A DNA stretch of 64,000 nt from Miltoncostaea sp963762825 (GTDB taxonomy: Bacteria; Actinomycetota; Thermoleophilia; Miltoncostaeales; Miltoncostaeaceae): contig CAVXLZ010000002.1 in assembly GCA_963762825.1 (NCBI GenBank), positions 186,001 through 250,000 on the forward strand. Reading direction: 5' to 3'. Numbering within the stretch: position 1 is the first letter of the stretch; every line of letters begins with the position of its first letter. The position numbers were made by a program, and so were the translations under genes. Positions 1 to 7,882 of this stretch are shown here, piece after piece. The notes beneath the pieces were generated by a model that was not told where the DNA came from, did not search any database, and saw nothing but the letters and a program-made list of their open reading frames with translations.

Positions 1-303
1 CTCTACTCCGCAATGGTCATCGACTTCATGCTTCCCGTCATAGACTGACTCGAGCTCTGTCGGCGCCTTCGCAGGGGCGGTCTCGCGGCGCCGGTGGTCC
101 TTGTGAGCGCCAGAGACGGGCTCTCGCCCCACATCCGGCCCGCGGGGGCGGACGGCCGTCTGGTCAAGCCCTTCTCGCTCGATCAGCTCTTCGCCGTCCT
201 GGCGAAACTGCCCGGGCACTCTGCGGGCCGGCCGGATCCCGGAGGCCAGCGGCGATTCACGTTGCGCCGGCCGCAGACGCCACGGCCAGGCAGGGACGTC
301 TAA
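1..303 (+). pseudogene. Response regulator receiver domain, 5' end outside window, in-frame TGA
   Basis: Reading from base 1 gives a receiver-domain pattern: the phospho-acceptor Asp in VIDFMLP (codon 22-24), then VIDG with the Gly codon replaced by TGA at 46-48. The same frame continues with LELCRRLRR, VVLVSARDG and the conserved Lys in LVKPFSLDQL. The protein then ends after a short Arg/Pro-rich tail with no DNA-binding domain. A GTG at 94 could only start a fragment. The single G-to-T change in a near-universal Gly suggests either a recent nonsense mutation or a sequencing error. The N-terminus lies upstream of the window, so whether a longer tail or partner kinase exists cannot be seen. 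Confidence 0.7.
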
Positions 304-335
304 CGCGATCGGGCACTCAACCCGGTGGGGCGTCG

Positions 336-944
336 TTACTCAACCCCCGCCTCCGCCCCGCCGGCGTCCTTCTTCACGGTGAACGTGGCCCGCTTGACCT
401 CGGGAGCGCTCGCCATCACATCGATGAGGAGGGCGTTCTTGTCGGTGTAGTAGAGGCTGTACTTGTTGACGGGGTAGTGCTCCGGGGCGACGGTGTCGTC
501 GAAGTGCACGATCCGGGTCGCGCCCGGGTCGATGGTCAGGCCCGACAGCTTCGTGTAGTAGCCCTCGGTGGCGCCGGTCTTCGGGTCGGAGATCGCGTAG
601 TAGAGCTCGAGCCGAGCCAGCGGCTTGGCGCCGGTGTTCTGCAGCGACACCTCGAGGTGATCGCTCACGGTCTTGCCGGTCTGAGCGGACACGTTGTTCT
701 CCACGAGCACCTTGGAGATCGTGAGACCCGGCGCCGTCGAGGCGTTGACGATCGGGTTCTTCGATACGGGCAGCACGCGGCCGCCCGCGGCGGGGGCGGC
801 CGTGGCGACCGACGGCGTGTGGGATCCGCCGGTGCCGGAACCCCGCGCTGATGCGGGGCCGGCGCTGGAGCTGGAGCCACCCCCACAACCGGCGATCATG
901 GCCGCGGTGAGGCCGACCGCGACGAGCGGCAGGGCCTTCTTCAT
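336..944 (-). CDS. Putative lipoprotein of unknown function, linked to an ABC-2 exporter
   Basis: The 202-residue product begins MKKALPLVAVGLTAAMIAGC, a lipoprotein signal peptide with the lipobox Cys at position 20, followed by a Ser/Gly-rich linker. The rest (about residues 55-200) looks like a single beta-rich extracellular domain with the pattern of an FxLyD or DUF4352-type fold (LEVSLQNTGAKPLARLELYY), which is an inference. The start ATG has an AGGAGG site 6 bases upstream, so the longer upstream frame is rejected. It lies 20 bases downstream of two ABC-2 permeases on the same strand and is probably cotranscribed. It may be a surface partner or cargo-related protein of that exporter. Confidence 0.8.
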   Translation of the reverse strand: MKKALPLVAVGLTAAMIAGCGGGSSSSAGPASARGSGTGGSHTPSVATAAPAAGGRVLPVSKNPIVNASTAPGLTISKVLVENNVSAQTGKTVSDHLEVSLQNTGAKPLARLELYYAISDPKTGATEGYYTKLSGLTIDPGATRIVHFDDTVAPEHYPVNKYSLYYTDKNALLIDVMASAPEVKRATFTVKKDAGGAEAGVE

Positions 945-964
945 TGTGGTCCTCCTTGGGTTTA

Positions 965-1948
965 TCAGGACTCCGTCCGGGTCGTCAACTCGCGCCTCAG
1001 CCCGAGCCACATCAAGAGGCCGAGCAGAGCGGTGTAGAAGGCCATCCAGACGATGTCGCCCCGCTTGTCCTTCGCGATCAACGACAGCGGGGCGCCGTTG
1101 TACTTGTCCTTGATGCCGGTCACCGCGAACGTGAATCGCTCGAAGTGCTTGGTGAACGAGGTCTCCTCGAGCGTGCTGCGGATGGTCTCGTAGGTCGAGA
1201 AGTTGGCGAGGATCTTCTTCTCGTCGGGCTTCTTCACCTGGAGCGCCGCGAAGAGCCCGCCGGGGACCTGGTTGTCGGGATCCATCGTGTCGCCGATCTG
1301 CGGGATGATCAGGACCACCGAGAGCCAGAGCACGAGCGCAACGACCAGGCCGTTCGCGAGCGCCCTGCTGCGACCCGACAGCCAGCTGCCGAGCGCGTAG
1401 AAGACCAGCATGTAGAGGACCCCGACGCCGAACGCCATCACCAGCCGGATCAGCTCTCCGCCGTTCAGCCACTGGCCGCCCACGGTTCCGATGAGGATCA
1501 GGGAGACGAGCGCCGTGACGACGAGGATGGTCCCGATCAGAGCGGCAGCCCCGAAGAGGCGTCCGAGGAAGAGCTCGCGGCGACGCACGGGTCGCGAGAG
1601 GATCAGGCCCAGAGTGCCCCCGGTGCGCTCGCGCGCCACGCTGAGGTAGCCCAATCCGATGGCGACCACCGCACCCAGGATCTGGACGTACTCGATCACG
1701 CCCCTCAGCAACTGGAGTGGAGAGAGCTGCGGAGGGGGGATCGCCGTCACGCCGGCCGCAGTCGCCTGGGCGACATACGCACGGTAGTCCGCGAGTTGCG
1801 CGCGGAAGTCGTACGAGGCGATGGTGATCGAGCCCGCTGCGATCACCACCATGCTGACGATCAGGAGGAAGAGGATGCGATTCCTGACCGCCGAGCGATA
1901 CTCGTGTCCGGCCAGGGTCAGCACGGTCCGTGCGGGGTCGCTAGTCAC
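965..1948 (-). CDS. ABC-2 type transporter permease
   Basis: This 327-residue integral membrane protein has about six hydrophobic segments: one near residues 25-45, and a cluster from about 90 to 230 with a last one near 300-318. It carries the cytoplasmic signature ARERTGGTLGLILSRPVRRRE, which resembles the NosY/ABC-2 family motif in which a loop couples to the ATPase. A large extracytoplasmic loop (about residues 235-295) separates the last two helices. The GTG start overlaps the end of the upstream permease gene by 8 bases, so translation is probably coupled. The substrate is not evident. Confidence 0.85.
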   Translation of the reverse strand: MTSDPARTVLTLAGHEYRSAVRNRILFLLIVSMVVIAAGSITIASYDFRAQLADYRAYVAQATAAGVTAIPPPQLSPLQLLRGVIEYVQILGAVVAIGLGYLSVARERTGGTLGLILSRPVRRRELFLGRLFGAAALIGTILVVTALVSLILIGTVGGQWLNGGELIRLVMAFGVGVLYMLVFYALGSWLSGRSRALANGLVVALVLWLSVVLIIPQIGDTMDPDNQVPGGLFAALQVKKPDEKKILANFSTYETIRSTLEETSFTKHFERFTFAVTGIKDKYNGAPLSLIAKDKRGDIVWMAFYTALLGLLMWLGLRRELTTRTES

Positions 1949-2867
1949 GAGCGCCCTCCTCGGAGAAGTCGTGCCGCCGAACCAGCCGGCTCGTGCCGGC
2001 GCCCAGGAGAAGGGCCAGGATCGCGATCGGGGCCACCTGCCGCGCCGTCGTGGCGGGCGCGAATCCGCTTCCCTCGGTGAGGATGCGCGCGCTGAGGGCC
2101 TTGTACTGCTCGCCGACCGAGATCGGCTTCGCCTTCGACGTGGCCCGGAAGAAGGCGGAGCTGGTCGGCGTGACGGCGTCGGTGACCGGGTTCAGCGAGG
2201 CGACCGGCCTGAGGCCGGATGTGAACTGAGGGGTGGCGAAAGTGACCAGCGCCCACACCGCGACGGCCACGAAGAGGGCCATCGACTGACTCCGGCTCAC
2301 GAGGGCCGTGATCGCCCCGACCAGGACGAACAGCATCAGGTACGCACCCGAGAGGCAGTAGAAGAGCACCAGGCGGAGGAACTCGGTGGCGGTGGGGAGC
2401 CCGCTGTTGAAGAGGCTCACGGCGGCGGCGCTCAGCGCCAAGCAGGCGGCCATGATCACGGCGATCGCGGCGACGCTGGCGGCGAGCTTCCCCCAGAGGT
2501 ATGAGGAGCGCCGGACCGGCCGCGAGAAGATCACCCGCGCCACGCCCGCCTGCCGGTCGGCCATCATCGCGATGTGGCCGACCAGGATCGCGAGTAGCGC
2601 CCCGATCAGGGGGATGTAGATGATCATGTTGTTCAGCAGCGTCAGGCGGGGCTGCGACGCGAACGGGTTGGGGGGCGCCGGCTTGCCCGCGGCCGTGAGC
2701 GTTCGCACCGTCTCGTCGTAGACCCGGGTGATCGTGGCGTGGCTCGACCAGCCGATGAACCCCGACAGCGCGGTCATGAGCAGCAGTACCCCGAGCATCA
2801 GGATGAAGGTGCGCTGACGTGTGAGCGTCAGCAACTGCTGGCGAGCGATCATCGCGACCGCGGTCAT
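1941..2867 (-). CDS. ABC-2 type transporter permease
   Basis: The 308-residue product is a second ABC-2 permease, paralogous in layout to its neighbour. It has an N-terminal helix near residues 20-40, an extracytoplasmic loop, then five more helices. The motif RQAGVARVIFSRPVRRSSY matches the RTGGTLGLILSRPVRRRE motif of the other permease, so the two probably form a heterodimer. Its ATG overlaps the ATPase stop codon (ATGA), which indicates translational coupling within an ATPase-permease-permease-lipoprotein operon. The family (NosY/GldF-like) exports lipids, peptides or drugs, or helps assemble envelope proteins. Nothing here fixes the substrate. Confidence 0.85.
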   Translation of the reverse strand: MTAVAMIARQQLLTLTRQRTFILMLGVLLLMTALSGFIGWSSHATITRVYDETVRTLTAAGKPAPPNPFASQPRLTLLNNMIIYIPLIGALLAILVGHIAMMADRQAGVARVIFSRPVRRSSYLWGKLAASVAAIAVIMAACLALSAAAVSLFNSGLPTATEFLRLVLFYCLSGAYLMLFVLVGAITALVSRSQSMALFVAVAVWALVTFATPQFTSGLRPVASLNPVTDAVTPTSSAFFRATSKAKPISVGEQYKALSARILTEGSGFAPATTARQVAPIAILALLLGAGTSRLVRRHDFSEEGARD

Positions 2868-3658
2868 CGCTCGTCCAGGCGCACGTAGATCTCCTCGAGC
2901 GACGCCTCGTCGGGGAAGCGCTCCAGGGTGTGCGCCAGCGAATCGTGGTAGATCAACGCCCCGTCACCGAGCACGCCAATCGTGGTGCACACCCGCGAGA
3001 CCTCGCTGAGCAGATGGGTGTTCATGAAGATCGTCATGCCGAGCTCCGCGTTCAGGCGGACGATCGTCTCGCGAAGCCGGCGCACGCCCATCGGATCGAG
3101 GCCCGAGGTCGGCTCGTCGAGGAAGAGCACTCGGGGGCGGTGGAGGATCGCCTGGGCGATCCCGATGCGCTGGCGCATCCCCTTGGAGAACGTCCCGACC
3201 CGGCGGTCGGCCAGGTCGCGGCACTCGAGGAAGCCGAGCGCCTCGTCGATCGCGACCGATGCATCGGCGACACCGGACAGCTTCGCGAAGAAGCGGAGGT
3301 TCTCAGCGGCGGTCAGGCCATCGTAGAGACGGACGTTCTCGGGCAGGTATCCGATGGCCCGCTGAACCTGGAGCCGCTCCCTCACGACGTCGAAGCCGCA
3401 GACCCTGGCGCTTCCGGCGGAGGGCGTGATGAGGGTCGTCAGGATGTGGAGCGTCGTCGTCTTGCCCGCACCGTTGTGTCCGAGGAAGCCGAAGATCTCC
3501 CCGCCGCGGATCGTCAAGTCGATATCGCGCAGGACGCGCTTCGCGCCGTAGCTGTGACCGAGCCCGCGGGCCTCGACGACAGGCTCGGGCCCCTGGTTCG
3601 TGAGCGGTTCCGGCGCATCGGCCGGGGCGGTGTCGCGGGTCGCCTGTGCGGGCTCCAT
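2864..3658 (-). CDS. ABC transporter ATP-binding protein (NosF/CcmA-like)
   Basis: The product carries Walker A (GHNGAGKT, about residues 60-67), a variant signature SKGMRQR near 158, Walker B (VLFLDEPTSGLD, about 177-188) and the switch His in MNTHLL. The MRQR signature is typical of the CcmA/NosF ATPases that partner ABC-2 permeases. The start is set at the ATG at 3658, which has GGGAG nine bases upstream. An in-frame ATG at 3667 directly abuts that site and is less likely. The first 25 residues are a disordered Ala/Pro-rich leader. It heads the operon with two permeases and a lipoprotein and energises export. Confidence 0.88.
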   Translation of the reverse strand: MEPAQATRDTAPADAPEPLTNQGPEPVVEARGLGHSYGAKRVLRDIDLTIRGGEIFGFLGHNGAGKTTTLHILTTLITPSAGSARVCGFDVVRERLQVQRAIGYLPENVRLYDGLTAAENLRFFAKLSGVADASVAIDEALGFLECRDLADRRVGTFSKGMRQRIGIAQAILHRPRVLFLDEPTSGLDPMGVRRLRETIVRLNAELGMTIFMNTHLLSEVSRVCTTIGVLGDGALIYHDSLAHTLERFPDEASLEEIYVRLDER

Positions 3659-3722
3659 CGATGTCATCTCCCAGGTGCTCTCTTCGCAGAGGAATGATCT
3701 GATGAGTGGACGCCGGGTCAGG

Positions 3723-3762
3723 AGGCGCGACCCGAGCTCCCTCCGGAGCCCGGGTCGCGCCT
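3723..3762 (-). terminator. GC-rich stem-loop between DUF347 gene and ABC operon
   Basis: Two 17-base arms (3723-3739 and 3746-3762) pair with one mismatch around a 6-base loop. The hairpin sits 10 bases beyond the stop codon of the DUF347 gene on the minus strand and before the ABC operon start. There is no U tract, as is common for actinobacterial terminators, so it is called from stem strength and position. Confidence 0.6.
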
Positions 3763-3772
3763 GGGACGGGGA

Positions 3773-4636
3773 TCAGTCGATCTCGGGCACGGCCTCGCCC
3801 CGCGTAAGGGGCCGCGAGGGCGCAGGGTGCCCACCGTCGCGGTCGTCGTCGTCGGCTCCCGGCTGTATGACATCGCTCCGGGTGACCGTCAGGAACACCA
3901 CGACCGCCAGAATCGTGGCGAGGAAGACCACACTCGTCACGGTCGTGCCCCAGCCGAGGCCGCCGTCCGCCGTCGGCTGCGAGAGGTAGTCCCCCACCGA
4001 GGCGCCGAGCGGCCGTGTGAGGATGTAGGCGAGCCAGAAGGCGAGGATGGCGTCGAGCCTCAGACGGAAGTGCGCGAAGGTGATGACCGCGATCGCGGCA
4101 CCGAAGATGAGGGCCGACGTGCCGAAGCCCAGGCTCAGTGCCTCGGCGAGATAATCGCCCGCAGCCGTGCCGAGGGCGAACGTGAACAGGATCGTCAGCC
4201 AGTAGAAGGCCTCGCGGCGGGTGGTGACGATCGAGTGGATGGAGAGCGTCCGCTCGCTGGCGTACCAGGCGGCGAACGTTGCGACGAGGGCGACCGAGAA
4301 GATGATCACGGTGGTCAGCAGCGCGACGCCCTGGTTGTCGACCAGGTTGTCGGTGATTTGCGTGCCGACGACGCTGATCAGCACCACCGCGGCCCAGTAG
4401 ACGCCCGGGGTGTATCCCCTCGCGCGGAACTGCCAGATGAGCACCGCGCTCAGTACGGCGGCGGTGACATACGTCGTGTTGGTCAGACCCCAGCCGAGAT
4501 TCGTGTTGAGGTAGTCGGAGGCGGTCTCGCCCACCGTGGTGCAGAGGATCTTGATGATCCAGAAGTAGAGGGTCACCTCCGGGACCTTGTTCAGCATGGT
4601 GCCGAGGCGGCCCCGGGAGAGAGTGGCGGTGCTCAT
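3773..4636 (-). CDS. DUF347 (COG4705-like) multispanning membrane protein
   Basis: The 287-residue protein is almost entirely hydrophobic and contains four internal repeats. Each has a Gly-x-x-x-x-Asp-Tyr/Asn-Leu core: VGETASDYL, VGTQITDNL, LGTAAGDYL and LGASVGDYL. That repeat is the hallmark of the DUF347 membrane family of unknown or poorly defined function. Buried acidic residues in each repeat suggest ion or proton handling (inference). The ATG at 4636 has AGGAG eight bases upstream. A longer frame begins at 4726 but its extra residues are basic and non-conserved in character. The C-terminal tail is acidic. It appears monocistronic, ending at a stem-loop. Confidence 0.8.
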   Translation of the reverse strand: MSTATLSRGRLGTMLNKVPEVTLYFWIIKILCTTVGETASDYLNTNLGWGLTNTTYVTAAVLSAVLIWQFRARGYTPGVYWAAVVLISVVGTQITDNLVDNQGVALLTTVIIFSVALVATFAAWYASERTLSIHSIVTTRREAFYWLTILFTFALGTAAGDYLAEALSLGFGTSALIFGAAIAVITFAHFRLRLDAILAFWLAYILTRPLGASVGDYLSQPTADGGLGWGTTVTSVVFLATILAVVVFLTVTRSDVIQPGADDDDRDGGHPAPSRPLTRGEAVPEID

Positions 4637-4744
4637 GGACGATGCTCCTGAAGGGTGCGCGTCATCGTGTCTCCTTCGAGTCGTGGACGAGTTGCGGCGG
4701 AACCTGCGCGCGAACACATGGCGCACGGCGCTAGCCGGGGCCTC

Positions 4745-5800
4745 TCATTCAGCCGAACCGCGACCGCGCCGGAGGGCGGCCAGCGAGAGGCCCTCGTGGG
4801 CGAGGAATGCAAGCCCGAAGCCGATGCCGACCAGCGACTCGACCGCCTGGAGGCCGAGACCGAGGCTCAGGCCGGTGGTGTACGGGATCGCATAGGAGAC
4901 GAGTGCGAGCGCCACGACCGCCTGATACGCACCGACGCCTCCGGGCCAGAGCGGAAAAGCGAGGATCCCGTTCAGGAGCACGAGAACGAGTGCCGACCCG
5001 AGGAGCGGAACCGGGGCCGAGAACGCCCTCAGAGTGAGGTCAACCACGAGCAGTTGGGCGATCCAGCCGGCTGTCTGGAGGGAACCCACCCGGACGAGGA
5101 GCCGGCGATCGCCGAGCACGGTGAGACCGTCTCGCAGGGCGGCGACCAACCACCTCAACGGCCCGACGACGCCCTGGCGGCCGAAGGAGCCCGAGCGCCG
5201 GCTCACCGCGACGGCGGTCGCGACGGCTCCGAGGCCGGCGCCGGCGATCACCAGAGTTCCGGTGAGGACCCAGCCCGGGGCGTGTCCGGACGCGAGCACC
5301 GCCGCGACCAGGAGGGCGAAGATCGCGACGTCGAGGCACCTCTGGGCGAGCACCGATCCGGCAACGGCGCTCGAGCGGCCGGGCCCCGGCGCGAGGCGAC
5401 GGGTGGCCACGAGAACCCGCGCAGCCTCCCCCGCACGCGCCGGCAACAGGGTGTTTCCGAGGAGGCCGACGCTGTAGGCGGAGAGCGTGGTGAGCCGGCC
5501 CGGTCCGGCTCCCGGCATCGCGCGCGCCATCAGGAGCCTCCACGCCTCGGAGCGACATGCGATCGAGGCGGCGTTGGCCAGCAGCGCAAGGCTCAGCCAG
5601 GTCCACGACACCCCGGCCAGGGCGCCGAGGATCGCCGAGGGGCGTGGTGGGTGGAGGGCCACCAGACCGACCGCCGCCGCCAGGGCGAGAGCGATCGCCA
5701 CGGCGCGCGCGTGAACAGCCAGAGGACGCTCCATCCACGCGCGGGCGGACCGGAGCACGGTCCTCCGGCGGGAGGTGGCGACTGTGAGGCGGGTCGTCAT
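4745..5800 (-). CDS. Lysylphosphatidylglycerol synthase TM-region (UPF0104/AglD2-like) membrane protein
   Basis: The 351-residue protein has about eight predicted helices and the family motifs LLGNTLLPARAGEAARV (about residues 113-129) and LAFPLWPGGVGAYQ near residue 285. These match the flippase-like membrane region of MprF and its stand-alone relatives, which move or bind lipid-linked substrates. No C-terminal aminoacyltransferase domain is present, so it is not a full MprF. It is divergent from a GT4 glycosyltransferase across a 137-bp region dense in repeated ATGAG sites, which suggests shared control and a role in glycolipid or envelope synthesis (inference). Confidence 0.78.
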   Translation of the reverse strand: MTTRLTVATSRRRTVLRSARAWMERPLAVHARAVAIALALAAAVGLVALHPPRPSAILGALAGVSWTWLSLALLANAASIACRSEAWRLLMARAMPGAGPGRLTTLSAYSVGLLGNTLLPARAGEAARVLVATRRLAPGPGRSSAVAGSVLAQRCLDVAIFALLVAAVLASGHAPGWVLTGTLVIAGAGLGAVATAVAVSRRSGSFGRQGVVGPLRWLVAALRDGLTVLGDRRLLVRVGSLQTAGWIAQLLVVDLTLRAFSAPVPLLGSALVLVLLNGILAFPLWPGGVGAYQAVVALALVSYAIPYTTGLSLGLGLQAVESLVGIGFGLAFLAHEGLSLAALRRGRGSAE

Positions 5801-5809
5801 GCCGGGCGG

Positions 5810-5889
5810 ATGAGACAGGAGCCGAATGAGAGGCCCGTGAGAGCCCGGCTCATCCGGTTCTCATGGAGGCCCCATAGCGTTCGGCTCAT
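5810..5889. promoter_or_regulatory. 11-bp-period operator array between divergent envelope genes
   Basis: Five-base half-sites A/GTGAG occur on the plus strand at 5810, 5826 and 5837. Their complement CTCAT occurs at 5849, 5860 and 5885. The inner four form two head-to-tail pairs, each spaced exactly 11 bp, facing each other. Direct repeats at 10-11 bp spacing are the usual binding pattern of OmpR/PhoB-family regulators, and such a regulator is encoded at 7187. The decamer CCCGTGAGAG (5834-5843) recurs near the starts of other genes in the window. Binding by that regulator is inferred. Confidence 0.5.
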
Positions 5890-5937
5890 CGTCAACGACG
5901 GGGCTGCCCGCCACGCGCCTCGAGATCGGAACGCCCA

Positions 5938-7134
5938 GTGAGGATCGCCATGGTTACCGAGTACGCCTACCCGGTCCTCGGAGGCGTCTCGGAGCACGTC
6001 CACTTCCTCAGTCGCGAGCTGGCGGCGATGGGGCACCAGGTCAGGGTCGTCACGAGCCGGGCCCCAGCGGGAATGCGCTCGCGCGCCGCAGAGGTCGATC
6101 GCGAGGCCGCCGACCACCACGGGTACGAAACCGTGCGCATCGGGTGCTCGATCCCGGTGGTCTCGAACGGGTCGATCGCGCGCGTCAGCGCGGGCCCCGG
6201 ACTCATGCGCACCCTCGACGGCGCGATCCGGGGAATGGACGTCGTGCATGCCCAGGGCCTGGCCACCCTGACCCTCCCGCTGGCCGCGATCCGGGCGAGC
6301 CGCGCACCCGCGACGGTCGGCACCTTCCACACCTACTTCGACGGGGGGCACTGGGCGTACCGGGTCGGGCGGCGCCCTGTGGATGCCCTCCTCAGGCGCC
6401 TCGATCGCCGCATCGCCGTGTCCCAGGCCTGCGTCAGCGCGCTCTCGCCGTACTTCCCCGGTCGCTACGACATCGTGCCGAACGGGATCGACTGCGACAT
6501 GTTCCGCCCCCTGGCGCCGTCGTCGAACCGGCCGGACGGGCCCGCGCGGCTCCTCTTCGTCGGGCGCTTCGACGCACGGAACGGCCTCCACGACCTGCTC
6601 GACGCCGCGGCGCTGCTGCGGGCCGAGGGCAGGGACGTCGTCGTCCAGGTGGTCGGAGACGGACCCAGGCGGCGGCGCTACACGGCGCAGGCCCGGCATC
6701 TCGGGCTCGACGATCGCGTGGAGTGGCACGGGCTCCTGCGCGAGGGGCGCCCGCGCCTCTATCGCGAGGCGACGCTCCTCGCGGCGCCCTGCACCATCGC
6801 GAGCTTCGGCGTCGTGTTGCTGGAGGCGATGGCGAGCGGCATCCCAATCGTCTGCGCCGACAACGTGGGGTTTCGGCAGGTGATCCGCGACGGAGCCCCG
6901 GGGCGCTTCGTCTCCCCCAACGATCCCGCCGACCTCGCCCGCGGAATCGGAGCGGTGCTGGACGACAACGCCCTCCGCGCACATTGGGCCGGGGAGGGGC
7001 GCTCGGTGGCCGAGTCGCGCTACGCGTGGCCCCGTGTAGCCGAGGCGGTCGAGGGCATCTATCGCGAGACCCTCGAGGGCCCGGACTCCCGGGTCGGGCG
7101 CTCTCGCCATCTGACCCTGGCCGCCGCAGCGTGA
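5938..7134 (+). CDS. Glycosyltransferase family 4 (GT-B fold, PimA-like)
   Basis: The 398-residue product has the GT4 layout. The N-terminal Rossmann domain opens MRIAMVTEYAYPVLGGVSEH with the glycine-rich GGVSEHV loop. A phosphate-binding segment follows (LFVGRFDARNGLHDLL, about residues 204-219). The C-terminal nucleotide-sugar motif E-x7-E lies in ASFGVVLLEAMASG near 286. Such enzymes transfer a hexose from a nucleotide sugar to a lipid or glycan acceptor on the cytoplasmic membrane face. The GTG start is chosen because the MRIAMV opening fits the family; an ATG four codons on is the alternative. It is divergent from the LPG-synthase-like gene and followed by a two-component pair. Confidence 0.88.
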   Translation: MRIAMVTEYAYPVLGGVSEHVHFLSRELAAMGHQVRVVTSRAPAGMRSRAAEVDREAADHHGYETVRIGCSIPVVSNGSIARVSAGPGLMRTLDGAIRGMDVVHAQGLATLTLPLAAIRASRAPATVGTFHTYFDGGHWAYRVGRRPVDALLRRLDRRIAVSQACVSALSPYFPGRYDIVPNGIDCDMFRPLAPSSNRPDGPARLLFVGRFDARNGLHDLLDAAALLRAEGRDVVVQVVGDGPRRRRYTAQARHLGLDDRVEWHGLLREGRPRLYREATLLAAPCTIASFGVVLLEAMASGIPIVCADNVGFRQVIRDGAPGRFVSPNDPADLARGIGAVLDDNALRAHWAGEGRSVAESRYAWPRVAEAVEGIYRETLEGPDSRVGRSRHLTLAAAA

Positions 7135-7186
7135 GAGGGACCTGGGCCTAGACTCCGTGGGCGGTGACACCTTCGGAGGGAGTGGG

Positions 7187-7882
7187 ATGCGCATCCTGGT
7201 CGTCGAGGACGAAGCCAAGATGGCGGCGCTCGTCCAGCGCGGCCTGAGCGGCGAGGGGATGGCGACCGACGTTGCGGGCAGCGGCGAGGACGCCCTCTGG
7301 ATGGCCGGAGCGACCGCCTACGACGCGATCGTGCTCGACGTCATGCTCCCGGGAATCGACGGTTTCGAGACCTGCAGACGCCTTCGCGCCGACGGAGTGT
7401 GGGCTCCAGTGGTGATGCTCACGGCCCGCGATGGCATCGAGGATCGGGTGGCGGGGCTCGACGGAGGCGCGGACGACTATCTGCTGAAGCCCTTCGCCTT
7501 CGACGAGCTGCTCGCGCGACTGCGGGCGGTGATCCGCCGTGGCCAGGTGGAGCGCCCCGCTATCCTCGAGGTGGGCGACCTGCGGCTCGACCCTGCGCAG
7601 CGGCGCGTCTGGCGCGCGCGGACGCCGATCGCGCTCTCGGTGACCGAGTTCGCCATGCTCGAGGCCTTCATGCAACGTCCGGGCACCGTCCTCACGCGTC
7701 TCAAGCTCCTCGAGAAGGTCTGGGACGGGGAGTACGAGAACCGCTCGAACGTGGTCGACGTCTACGTGCGGTACCTGCGCGACAAGATCGACCGCCCCTT
7801 CGGCGTCAGCTCGATCGAGACCGTCCGGGGCGCCGGATACCTGCTGCGCGAAGACGGTGGATGCTCGAACGAGTCCCCATAA
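7187..7882 (+). CDS. OmpR/PhoB-family response regulator
   Basis: The 231-residue protein has a receiver domain with acidic pocket E7-D8, phospho-acceptor D51 (VLDVMLPGIDG), T79 and K101 (LLKPF). A winged-helix DNA-binding domain spans about residues 128-225 and ends in VRGAGYLLRE. The ATG at 7187 has GGAGGGAG five bases upstream, so an in-frame start at 7157 is rejected. A TAGACT hexamer at 7149-7154 could be the -10 element. The kinase gene overlaps its end by 22 bases. The 11-bp-period repeats at 5.8 kb and CCCGTGAGAG words at 9.3 kb are plausible targets of this protein. Confidence 0.92.
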   Translation: MRILVVEDEAKMAALVQRGLSGEGMATDVAGSGEDALWMAGATAYDAIVLDVMLPGIDGFETCRRLRADGVWAPVVMLTARDGIEDRVAGLDGGADDYLLKPFAFDELLARLRAVIRRGQVERPAILEVGDLRLDPAQRRVWRARTPIALSVTEFAMLEAFMQRPGTVLTRLKLLEKVWDGEYENRSNVVDVYVRYLRDKIDRPFGVSSIETVRGAGYLLREDGGCSNESP

